NCBI GenBank assembly: GCA_964550465.1
Contig: CAZJZH010000003.1
Location: 1 to 45,917, forward strand
Direction: 5' to 3'
Length of the DNA stretch: 45,917 nt
DNA from: CAZJZH01 sp964550465
GTDB taxonomy: Bacteria > Patescibacteriota > Patescibacteriia > JACRDY01
Below the pieces are notes generated by a model. The model did not search any database. It was given only the letters and a program-made list of their open reading frames with translations, and was not told where the DNA came from. Of this stretch, positions 7,199 to 14,360 are shown piece after piece (the first letter of the stretch is position 1; every line of letters begins with the position of its first letter). The translations under genes were made by a program, and so were the position numbers.

Positions 7199-8629
7199 AT
7201 GACCAACCAGCAGCTCTGGCAGGCCGTCCTCGGCGAACTTGAACTGTCTCTGACTAAGGGTAGTTTTTCTACTTGGTTTAAAAAGACATTTATTATTGAC
7301 GGGGAAGGGGATGGTATTACAGTCGGCGTACCAAACACTTTTTCCAAAACTTGGTTAGAACAAAAATTTTACCGCGATATTATTAAAGTAGTTGATCGAT
7401 TAACAGAGGGTAAAATCAAAAAGGTTGCTTTTAAGGTCACTACCCAAAAACCAGCTGAGCAGTCTCTCTTTACCGCTACGCCGCCCACACCAGCAGCTTC
7501 CCAATCAACTGAGGCGGCCCCTGCTGCGCCAGCTCAAACCACAGCTCCCGCCGCTACTCCAGCCGCTAGACCAGCTGCCCCTACTAGTAAAGAAGGTAAC
7601 CGCTTTGGTCTAAACCCACGCTATACCTTTGATTCTTTTGTGGTTGGTAAAAACAACGAGCTGGCTCATGCGGCTGCCATCGCGGTGGCCAAAACCCCTG
7701 GCCGCACCTACAACCCACTGTTCATTTATGGGGGAGTGGGATTAGGTAAAACTCACTTGATGCAGGCTATCGGCCACCGGATGGTGGAAATGAACCCAGA
7801 AAAGCGGGTTATCTATAGTAATTCAGAAAAATTTACCAACGAATTCATTAAGGCTATTCAAAGTGGTACTATTGATGACTTTAAGCGCTACTACCGCTCA
7901 CCAGACTTGCTGCTGATAGACGACATCCAGTTTTTGGCTGGTAAAGAAAGTACTCAAGAAGAGTTCTTTCACACTTTTAATGCCTTACACCAAGAAAACA
8001 AACAGATTGTCATGACCTCAGACCGGCCACCAAAGGCTATCCCTGCCCTGGAGGAGCGACTGATCTCTCGTTTTGAGTGGGGCCTAATTACAGATATTGG
8101 TACACCAGACTACGAGATGCGTTTAGCTATCTTAGAGGCTAAGTGTCGAGAAAAGAAGTGTGACCTAAGCGCTGATGTACTAAACTACATTGCCAATAAC
8201 GTCGCTAGTAACATTCGTGAGCTAGAAGGGGCGCTAAATAAAATTATCGCCCTGATGGATGTTAATAAAATGGTGCCAAACATTGATAATGTTAAAAAAG
8301 TGTTGGTATCTTGGACTACTACTAATGATAAAAGTCGCTCCATTACCGCTAAAGACATCCTAACCACTGTTTGTGACTTCTACGACCTGACGTTAAGTGA
8401 CTTAGTTGGTAGTTGTCGAGAGAAGCGTTTGGTAGTACCGCGACAAATCGCTATGTACATCATGCGTAATGATTTAAAGATGTCCTTTCCTGGTATTGGT
8501 CAGGAGATGGGTGGACGTGATCACACCACCGCTATGCACGCTTGCACTAAGATTGGTAAAGAAGTTGAACAAGATGAAAAGATTCGCCAAGATATTACCC
8601 TGTTAAAAGAGCGATTGTACAATAAATAA
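7199..8629 (+). CDS. dnaA: Chromosomal replication initiator protein DnaA
   Basis: DnaA binds DnaA boxes and melts oriC. The 476 residues show domain I (MTNQQLWQAVLGELE... with STWF), an Ala/Pro/Thr-rich domain II linker at about 85-135, the AAA+ domain with Walker A GGVGLGKTH at 178-186 and Walker B LLLIDD at 237-242, and the C-terminal DNA-binding domain with GGRDHTTAMHA, where most homologues have a Val or Ile in place of the Ala. ATG 7199 is chosen because it matches the usual N-terminus; the open frame extends 28 codons upstream without homology. No ribosome site is visible. DnaA-box-like sequences lie on both sides, so autoregulation is likely. Confidence 0.97.
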   Translation: MTNQQLWQAVLGELELSLTKGSFSTWFKKTFIIDGEGDGITVGVPNTFSKTWLEQKFYRDIIKVVDRLTEGKIKKVAFKVTTQKPAEQSLFTATPPTPAASQSTEAAPAAPAQTTAPAATPAARPAAPTSKEGNRFGLNPRYTFDSFVVGKNNELAHAAAIAVAKTPGRTYNPLFIYGGVGLGKTHLMQAIGHRMVEMNPEKRVIYSNSEKFTNEFIKAIQSGTIDDFKRYYRSPDLLLIDDIQFLAGKESTQEEFFHTFNALHQENKQIVMTSDRPPKAIPALEERLISRFEWGLITDIGTPDYEMRLAILEAKCREKKCDLSADVLNYIANNVASNIRELEGALNKIIALMDVNKMVPNIDNVKKVLVSWTTTNDKSRSITAKDILTTVCDFYDLTLSDLVGSCREKRLVVPRQIAMYIMRNDLKMSFPGIGQEMGGRDHTTAMHACTKIGKEVEQDEKIRQDITLLKERLYNK

Positions 8630-8631
8630 TA

Positions 8632-8892
8632 GTGGACAGGGTGTGTACAGGCTTGGGGTGAGGGGATAGGTTATGCGCAGGTTATACAGTGGGTAGCGGA
8701 GAATAAAAAATGTGTTCACAGCTATCCCCATTTCATCCACTGTCTCATCCCAAATCTATCAACAGTTCCTTGTGATGAAAAGATAATAAAAAGGTAATGA
8801 AAAAGTAAAAACTAAGGTTTATCCCCACTGTCCACAGCCCTTATTACTATTACTTATTTTATATATAACTCTATTTTAATTTATTGGGTGGT
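8632..8892. other. Candidate replication origin (oriC) between dnaA and dnaN
   Basis: This 261-base gap has clustered DnaA-box-like 9-mers: CTATCCCCA 8722-8730, CTATCAACA 8756-8764, TTATCCCCA 8819-8827, and TGTCCACAG 8829-8837, plus looser ones near 8670-8690. A purine-rich A-tract stretch at 8775-8815 and an AT-only stretch at 8840-8885 could be unwinding elements. Position next to dnaA and dnaN fits. No box is a perfect TTATCCACA, so the call rests on clustering and context. Confidence 0.6.
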
Positions 8893-10032
8893 ATGAAATT
8901 CTCTTGCACCAAAGAAAATCTCCAACAAGCACTTAGCTTGGTTAGTCATATCGCAGTTAAAGATGTGAACCTACCAATCCTAAGTAATATTCTTATTCAA
9001 GCTAAGGGAGGGATTATCACTTTTCGTTCGACTAACTTAGAGATGGGGGTGACTTTTCAACTACGGGGTAAAGTTGAGGAGGATGGTGAATACACAGTAC
9101 CAGCTCGTGTTCTCCATGATTATGTGGCGCTATTACCAAACGATCAAGTAGATTTTGTGCTTGATAACAGTGAGTTAAAAGTTTCTTGTGGTAGTCGTAA
9201 GACAAAAATTAAAGGTGAGCCAGCCTCAGACTTTCCGATTATCCCAGAGGTGGAAAAACAAACCCAATACACCATCCCCACTACAGAGCTACTGCGCGGC
9301 CTGCAGCAAGTGACGTTTGCTGCCGCTATGTCAGAAAGCCGCCCAGAGATCTCCGGTACCCTGTTCTGGTTTTCTCTAGAAGAAAAAGGGTTAATTATGA
9401 CAGCTACAGATAGCTACCGTTTAGCGGAGCGAAAAATTCCGCTGATGGATGAAATTAAAGAAGAAAAAAAGATTATTGTGCCAGTAAAAACCCTTCAAGA
9501 ATTACAGCGCACCCTATCAGTAATGGTAAAAGAAGAGGGGGGTGATACAGTTTCTCTCGCTCTTAATGACAACCAAATCCTCTTTAATTTTGGTAGCCTA
9601 GAAATCACCTCACGAATTATTGAGGGTCAGTATCCAGACTATCAATCAATTATCCCTACTCAACACAAAACCCAGGTAGTGGTGATGGTTGATGATTTCC
9701 TTAAAGCAGTTAAGGCGGCTAGCCTCTTTTCCCAAGCGGGGGTAAATGATGTACTATTACAGGTAGCCACTGGTGGTCAAGTAACTGTTTCAGCTGGTAA
9801 CGCTCAAGTAGGTGAAAGTACCACCACCTTAGAAACTAGTGTTGATGGACCAGATCAAGAAGTGGTCTTAAACTACCGCTATGTGGTTGATGGTATCCAG
9901 GCTATTGATGCTACAGAAGTAGTAATTAATTTGGTTGATAGTAACAACCCTGTGTTGCTCCAACCACCAGTAGCGGCTGAGCCGGATCAACCACGCAATT
10001 ATCAATACGTTGTCATGCCAATTAAACAATAA
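8893..10032 (+). CDS. dnaN: DNA polymerase III beta subunit (sliding clamp)
   Basis: The clamp encircles DNA and tethers polymerase III. The 379 residues fit the family and begin MKFSCTKENLQQAL; typical blocks include LPILSNILIQA near residue 30, a three-fold repeated clamp domain pattern, and a C-terminal end YQYVVMPIKQ matching the usual Y-V-M-P-I/M-R/K-L tail. ATG 8893 is preferred over the in-frame TTG at 8884. It lies 263 bases after dnaA, across the putative oriC, and is 8 bases from the next gene, so dnaN, the PUR protein and the lipoprotein probably form one transcript. Confidence 0.96.
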   Translation: MKFSCTKENLQQALSLVSHIAVKDVNLPILSNILIQAKGGIITFRSTNLEMGVTFQLRGKVEEDGEYTVPARVLHDYVALLPNDQVDFVLDNSELKVSCGSRKTKIKGEPASDFPIIPEVEKQTQYTIPTTELLRGLQQVTFAAAMSESRPEISGTLFWFSLEEKGLIMTATDSYRLAERKIPLMDEIKEEKKIIVPVKTLQELQRTLSVMVKEEGGDTVSLALNDNQILFNFGSLEITSRIIEGQYPDYQSIIPTQHKTQVVVMVDDFLKAVKAASLFSQAGVNDVLLQVATGGQVTVSAGNAQVGESTTTLETSVDGPDQEVVLNYRYVVDGIQAIDATEVVINLVDSNNPVLLQPPVAAEPDQPRNYQYVVMPIKQ

Positions 10033-10040
10033 GTATTTCT

Positions 10041-10286
10041 ATGGAGGACACCTACCCACAACAATCAGACCACAATAATCGTTCACAAGATAACGAAATT
10101 CATTCTGTTAAGTTTGATACCAATCACAAGACGTTTTTCTTAGACCTAAAAGAATCAGCTAATGGTAAGTATCTGAAAATTTCTGAAAAACGCTTTGGTA
10201 AAAAAACCACCATCATTGTGCCAGAAGAAGGAGTGCAAATGTTGCTTGATGGGGTAACTGAGATGCAACAAAAACTTAATTCATAA
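10041..10286 (+). CDS. PUR-domain (PurA-like/DUF3276-like) nucleic-acid-binding protein
   Basis: The 81-residue protein has a polar 20-residue start and then one PUR-repeat-like unit: F-D-x2-HKTFFLDLKES-NGKYLKISEK, then KKTTIIVPEEG and a C-terminal helix LLDGVTEMQQKL. This four-strand-plus-helix pattern matches bacterial single-repeat PUR proteins, which dimerise and bind single-stranded DNA or RNA. Recognition is from pattern memory only. Its position 8 bases after dnaN and close to the putative origin suggests a role in replication or in RNA binding; that is inference. Confidence 0.7.
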   Translation: MEDTYPQQSDHNNRSQDNEIHSVKFDTNHKTFFLDLKESANGKYLKISEKRFGKKTTIIVPEEGVQMLLDGVTEMQQKLNS

Positions 10287-10295
10287 GATGTGTTT

Positions 10296-10889
10296 ATGCA
10301 GCGGAAACTTTTTATACTAAGCTTATTCTTAATTGTGCCACTACTAGCTGGTTGCCAGACGTTGGGTGATAGAATGGATAATCGCGCCAACAACAATGCC
10401 GGCCAAATGGAAGATAAAGATGGTGTTATGATGGAAGGCGACCAGATGGATGGTGATGCTATGATGGAAGATGGTGGTACTAACACTGGTACTAATCAAG
10501 CCGCCTATAACAACATTTTCTTCTCCTCAACTAAGTACGACCCACAGGGGGTTAACTGTGGAGTGGTCTACTGGGTGCATATGACGGGAGACAGCCAACA
10601 GACCGCCTTAGAACGCAATGTAAACCTATTACTGGCCGGCCCAAGCCCTAAGTGGCAGGAGATGGGCTATTACTCGCAGATTCCTGAAGGCACAGCCCTG
10701 ATTAGTAGCACTTTGAGTGGTGGTACGGTGACGCTGAACTTCACTGAGCAGCTAGCTAGCGCTGAGGGCTGTACTGCTCAAGCGGCCCGTAGCCAGATCG
10801 TGGCCACTGCGCGAGCAGCGGTAGAGGAGCACCAAGGACAAAATGTTGAGCAGGTAGAGATTTTGGTTGATGGCCAGCCGTGGCGGTAA
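10296..10889 (+). CDS. Lipoprotein with GerMN domain
   Basis: From ATG 10296 the protein has 197 residues (a GTG at 10290 would add two). A signal peptide ends in the lipobox LLAGC with the lipidated Cys at 20, so it is membrane-anchored and extracytoplasmic. Residues about 23-65 form a Met/Asp-rich linker with repeated MxxDxMM-type units. The rest looks like a GerMN (sporulation/germination-type) domain: ERNVNLLLAGPS, IPEGTALIS, GGTVTLNFTEQL and a final VEQVEILVDGQ. In non-spore formers such domains occur in envelope lipoproteins of unknown role. It is the last gene of the dnaN cluster, closed by a terminator. Confidence 0.8.
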   Translation: MQRKLFILSLFLIVPLLAGCQTLGDRMDNRANNNAGQMEDKDGVMMEGDQMDGDAMMEDGGTNTGTNQAAYNNIFFSSTKYDPQGVNCGVVYWVHMTGDSQQTALERNVNLLLAGPSPKWQEMGYYSQIPEGTALISSTLSGGTVTLNFTEQLASAEGCTAQAARSQIVATARAAVEEHQGQNVEQVEILVDGQPWR

Positions 10890-10906
10890 GAGAGTGTAAG
10901 TGAATT

Positions 10907-10938
10907 AAAAAACACCCTACATTATGTAGGGTGTTTTT
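10907..10938 (+). terminator. Terminator of the dnaN cluster
   Basis: AAAAACACCCTACA pairs perfectly with TGTAGGGTGTTTTT around a short TTA loop. Confidence 0.9.
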
Positions 10939-10982
10939 GTTTAAATTTAAATAAAATATTGACTTTATAGGAGTGGTAACTA

Positions 10983-11011
10983 TTGACAAAAAACATTAAG
11001 TATAGTATGCT
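10983..11011 (+). promoter_or_regulatory. Promoter of the 69-residue orphan gene
   Basis: TTGACA (10983-10988), 17-base spacer, TATGCT (11006-11011). Confidence 0.7.
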
Positions 11012-11056
11012 CTAATTAAGAACCCATTAAGTTAAAGATGCAAGGAGTGGAGTAAA

Positions 11057-11266
11057 ATGGCGAGCCAAGGTTCCGACGTTCTTTACGAGGCTTATGGATA
11101 TGGGACTCGTTCGACTACGGCGACCGCCGTGATTGAAAATATGCTCAAGGGGTGGCAAGCTAAAAACCCCGAAAAAAAGATTGTTAGTCACTCAGTAGCG
11201 TTGGCCGAGTGGCGGCTTAATAGCGGGGTGGCGTACGTGTCTATTATTCACGAGCCTGCCTCCTAG
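11057..11266 (+). CDS. Small orphan protein, paralogue of the one at 4117-4377
   Basis: The 69-residue protein starts at an ATG preceded by AAGGAG. No named family is recognised. It aligns with the protein at 4117-4377: a helix ending in W (MLKGWQAKNP versus LASWRKRHP), then K-IVSH versus VITSH, then G-V-x-Y/D and a hydrophobic beta segment. It is shorter at the C-terminus by about 17 residues. No signal peptide or membrane segment is present. Like its relative it is a free-standing unit with its own promoter, ribosome site and terminator. It sits between the dnaN cluster and the convergent SUF operon. Confidence 0.7.
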   Translation: MASQGSDVLYEAYGYGTRSTTATAVIENMLKGWQAKNPEKKIVSHSVALAEWRLNSGVAYVSIIHEPAS

Positions 11267-11279
11267 GAATTCACGATAT

Positions 11280-11312
11280 GCTCGCCCTGGTAGTAGGGGC
11301 GAGCTTTTCTTT
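11280..11312 (+). terminator. Terminator after the 69-residue orphan gene
   Basis: GCTCGCCC pairs with GGGCGAGC, followed by TTTTCTTTT. The same TTTTCTTT tail follows the terminators of the three membrane-protein cassettes near 35-36 kb. Confidence 0.85.
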
Positions 11313-11776
11313 TACTGAAATTTTTCTACATCCCCCAACACCTGCCCAGCATGTTCAGCTGGCTTAACAGACTTATAGATCTTAGCGATTTTTCCTTGCC
11401 GATCAATTAAGTAGGACATCCGCTTGATACCAAAAGCGGTTTTACCAAACAGCGTTTTCTTCTGCCAGACACCGTATTTTTCCAAGATAGTTTTGTCTTC
11501 GTCGGCCAGCAAAGGAAAAGGTAGTTTGTATTTATCAGCAAACTTTTGATGACTGGCAACAGAGTCTTTACTGACACCCAACACCGCCGCGTTAGCCTTT
11601 TTTAGCGCAGACCAACTATCCCGCAGACCACAGGCCTCTGTAGTGCAACCAGGGGTATCGTCTTTAGGATAGAAATAAAGCAGCAACCACTGCCCAGCAT
11701 AATCTTTCAGGGCATGTTTTTTATTGTCTTGATCACGGCCACTAAAGGCTGGTGCTTTTTGACCTACTTCTAACAT
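11312..11776 (-). CDS. bcp: Thiol peroxidase of the Bcp/PrxQ family
   Basis: A peroxiredoxin that reduces H2O2 and organic peroxides using thioredoxin-type donors. The 154-residue protein has YFYPKDDTPGCTTEACGLRD, with peroxidatic Cys44 and resolving Cys49 five residues apart as in PrxQ/Bcp. The conserved Arg is in the later RMSYLIDRQGK block. Length is typical. It starts 6 bases after sufU and is the last gene of the SUF operon. Oxidative damage is a main threat to Fe-S clusters, so co-expression makes sense. Confidence 0.93.
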   Translation of the reverse strand: MLEVGQKAPAFSGRDQDNKKHALKDYAGQWLLLYFYPKDDTPGCTTEACGLRDSWSALKKANAAVLGVSKDSVASHQKFADKYKLPFPLLADEDKTILEKYGVWQKKTLFGKTAFGIKRMSYLIDRQGKIAKIYKSVKPAEHAGQVLGDVEKFQ

Positions 11777-11782
11777 AGCGTG

Positions 11783-12136
11783 TCATTTATTTTTTATAGT
11801 AGTTAATGGTAACAAGGCACAGGCCAGGCGACCAGGGCTGATACCATCAGCAAAATCTTTAAGATAATCCTCTGCCTGCAGGGACTGAATATCCGCCAGC
11901 GGTTTATTGAGTAATTGTTCACTAAACCACGAAGCGGCCGCTTGAGAGATAATACAACCACTACCCTGCCAACCCACTGCTTGTACTATACCATCTTCCA
12001 CTCGCAGGGAGATAGTCAACTCATCACCGCAGAGGGGATTGGTTTGTTTGAACTGATGGGTGGCGTTAGTCAATAAGCCTTGGTGGCGTGGTGACTGGTA
12101 GTGCTCGGTGATTAGTTGTTGGTAGTGGTAGTCCAT
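11783..12136 (-). CDS. sufU: SufU-type sulfur acceptor / scaffold-like protein
   Basis: SufU is a zinc protein that accepts sulfur from SufS and passes it on for Fe-S assembly. The 117-residue protein has Cys36 and Asp38 in NPLCGD, Cys61 in GSGCIISQAAASW, and Cys106 in RLACALLPL, the expected three-Cys-one-Asp set. It is shorter than Firmicutes SufU (about 145 residues), mostly between Cys61 and Cys106, so it may equally be an IscU-like relative without the SufU insertion. Its start overlaps the 3' end of sufS by 25 bases, which implies coupling. Confidence 0.87.
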   Translation of the reverse strand: MDYHYQQLITEHYQSPRHQGLLTNATHQFKQTNPLCGDELTISLRVEDGIVQAVGWQGSGCIISQAAASWFSEQLLNKPLADIQSLQAEDYLKDFADGISPGRLACALLPLTTIKNK

Positions 12137-13287
12137 GTGGTCAGAATATTTTGCAGACAGGTAAGAAGGTGGTCAATTTCTGCGGCGGCGGTATAGCCCT
12201 GCCAGCTGATACGTAGACTGGCGGGGATGCCCAGTTTATCATGGAGTGGTTGGCAGCAGTGATGGCCGGCTCGGACACAGATACCATCGCGATCCAGGAA
12301 GGTAGCTAGGTCATGAGCGTGTAGGAGCGCACTGATACTCAAAGCGTTGCCACCTTGGCGCGGTCCGTGAATAGTTACGCCGGTAATTTTTTCCAAACCA
12401 TCAAACAATTGCTGGCGAAGGATGTTTGAGTCTAGTTTCTTGTTTTGGATATATTCAATAGCGGCGCGTAGTCCCAAGACTTGGCTAATCGGGGGCGTGC
12501 CAGCCTCTAGTAGCTGTGGTAGTGCTAAAAATTCCGCACCATTTTTTGTTACTTGGCTGATCATGCCACCGCCAGTCATACATGGTTGGAGTTGATGGTG
12601 TAGCCGGGGTGTTATATACAGTCCACCTACCCCACTAGGCCCAAACATCTTGTGACCAGAAAAGGCTAGAAAGTCGATGTCGTTAGTAGCTACGTCAAGG
12701 GCTTGGCTAGTCATAGCTTGAGCGGCATCAACCACTACTACTGCGCCGGCCGCGTGGGCTTGTTGGGTGATAGTTTCAATGGGCGGCTGCGTGCCGGTGA
12801 CGTTTGAGGCCGCGGTAACCGCTACTAGTTTTACCTTAGCTAGTAACTCATCAGTTAGTGGTACTAGTTGGTACTGCTGATCAATTGGCCACCAGCGAAT
12901 GGTGCAGCCAACGCGCTCAGCTAGCTGCTGCCAAGGTACAATATTGGCGTGGTGTTCCAGTTCTGAAATAAGAATAACATCATCACTGGTCAGTTGGTGC
13001 TGTGCCCAACTATACGCCACCGTGTTAAGGCTGGCAGTAGCGCCACTGGTAAAAATAATGCTCGATGCATTCTGAGCGCCAATAAAGTCAACCACCGCCT
13101 GTCGAGCAGCTTCAAATTCCGCCGTCACTGTGGCCGCTAAATCATAGACCCCGCGGTGGATATTAGCCCGGCGCTGCTCAGCTCGTTGCAACACATCAAG
13201 CACCACCTGCGGCACTTGGCTAGTGGCAGCTGAGTCGAGGTAGGTCAGGTTAGGATTGTCCACAAAAAAGGGAAAGTCGTTACGCAT
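12112..13287 (-). CDS. sufS: Cysteine desulfurase SufS
   Basis: A group II, PLP-dependent cysteine desulfurase that takes sulfur from cysteine. The 391-residue length is typical. The N-terminus has TYLDSAATSQVP; the PLP lysine is Lys213 in FSGHKMFGPSGVGG; the persulfide cysteine is Cys344 in RAGHHCCQPL. The adjacent Cys345 replaces the usual Ala of RxGHHCAQPL, a small oddity. It lies between sufD (2 bases away) and sufU (overlapping), inside the SUF operon. Confidence 0.95.
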   Translation of the reverse strand: MRNDFPFFVDNPNLTYLDSAATSQVPQVVLDVLQRAEQRRANIHRGVYDLAATVTAEFEAARQAVVDFIGAQNASSIIFTSGATASLNTVAYSWAQHQLTSDDVILISELEHHANIVPWQQLAERVGCTIRWWPIDQQYQLVPLTDELLAKVKLVAVTAASNVTGTQPPIETITQQAHAAGAVVVVDAAQAMTSQALDVATNDIDFLAFSGHKMFGPSGVGGLYITPRLHHQLQPCMTGGGMISQVTKNGAEFLALPQLLEAGTPPISQVLGLRAAIEYIQNKKLDSNILRQQLFDGLEKITGVTIHGPRQGGNALSISALLHAHDLATFLDRDGICVRAGHHCCQPLHDKLGIPASLRISWQGYTAAAEIDHLLTCLQNILTTWTTTTNN

Positions 13288-13289
13288 AC

Positions 13290-14357
13290 TTATATACTAG
13301 CAAAAAAGGAGGCGCGAGTGGCATGGGTCGGATTTGGTAAGTGTGACAGCGCCTGCTGAAAAAATCCTTGCAGCAGTAACTGACGGGCATCATCAGTGGT
13401 TAGGCCGCGGTTGCGCAGGTAGAGTAACTCATCGGGGCGAAAGGAGTGAATAGTGGCGGCGTGCGAAGCGGTGACAAAGCGGTTTTTAATCTCCAAATCC
13501 GGTGAGGTGTGGACCAGCGCGGTATCATCCATCAGTAGTGACTTCTGGGTTAGCTGTGAGTCAGTCTGTGGGGCGTTGGCGCTAATGCCGATATAAGCCG
13601 GCAGGCGGATGTCGCTGTTTGGTACCGCCACGGTGTAGCTGGCAATCCGACCAAAGCTATTTTTATTACTATGGATATTGCGTAATTCATAGCGACTACG
13701 ACTGTCAGGGGCGGTTTGCAGTAGACTGCCAATCACCACTCGACTACCGGCTGCTGGTGTGTAGTTGGTTATCTGGCAATCAGTCTGATGAGTTGGCTGC
13801 TGCAATACCTGCCAGTTAATAGTTGATCGCTCACCCATAGCCACGCCGGCGTAATACTGCTGCAAGCCACTCTGAGCAGCGGTGTGGTAGGTAATAGTAG
13901 CATCAGCCTCTGCCAGAACGATGACACTACGACCGCCGCTGTGCGTCTGTTCAGCTACAGTCTCGGTGATAGTAGTATGGCTACCAGCTTCTGCTAGCAC
14001 AATCACCACTGGCAAGCCAAGTGTATCAAGGGCCAGCGTCAATTGATTGTGACTGTGTTTGGGAATATGAACAATAGAGACGCTGCGACTGATAGCTTGA
14101 GCCAAACAGTGTAGCCGACTGGTTGGTAGGGTAGTGACCCACTGGCTAAGGATGTGCTGCTGGAGCTTAGCAGGTGCTTCAGTAAAAGGTAACAAGCGTG
14201 CTTGGTGGTCACCATCAATACAGACCGCGGCGGTGTTGGTCGGTTTGCTAAACAGTATGTCGTCCCACGGCCAAACAGCGGTGCCACTGCTCCAGTCAGC
14301 GGCTTTAGCCTGGGTAGCTAGGTGTTTTTGTAGGGCTGGTAAGTCAGTAAAAAACAT
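13290..14357 (-). CDS. sufD: Fe-S cluster assembly protein SufD
   Basis: SufD pairs with SufB and SufC in the SufBC2D scaffold complex. The 355-residue protein has a divergent N-terminal half and the conserved beta-helix/C-terminal part: ASYTVAVPNSDIRLPAYIG, then KSLLMDDTALVHTSPDLEIKN, ASHAATIHSFRPDELLYLRNRGL and ARQLLLQGF. It is somewhat shorter than E. coli SufD (about 420). It follows sufB by 3 bases and precedes sufS by 2, so it is part of the same transcript. Confidence 0.92.
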   Translation of the reverse strand: MFFTDLPALQKHLATQAKAADWSSGTAVWPWDDILFSKPTNTAAVCIDGDHQARLLPFTEAPAKLQQHILSQWVTTLPTSRLHCLAQAISRSVSIVHIPKHSHNQLTLALDTLGLPVVIVLAEAGSHTTITETVAEQTHSGGRSVIVLAEADATITYHTAAQSGLQQYYAGVAMGERSTINWQVLQQPTHQTDCQITNYTPAAGSRVVIGSLLQTAPDSRSRYELRNIHSNKNSFGRIASYTVAVPNSDIRLPAYIGISANAPQTDSQLTQKSLLMDDTALVHTSPDLEIKNRFVTASHAATIHSFRPDELLYLRNRGLTTDDARQLLLQGFFQQALSHLPNPTHATRASFFASI

Positions 14358-14360
14358 AAG

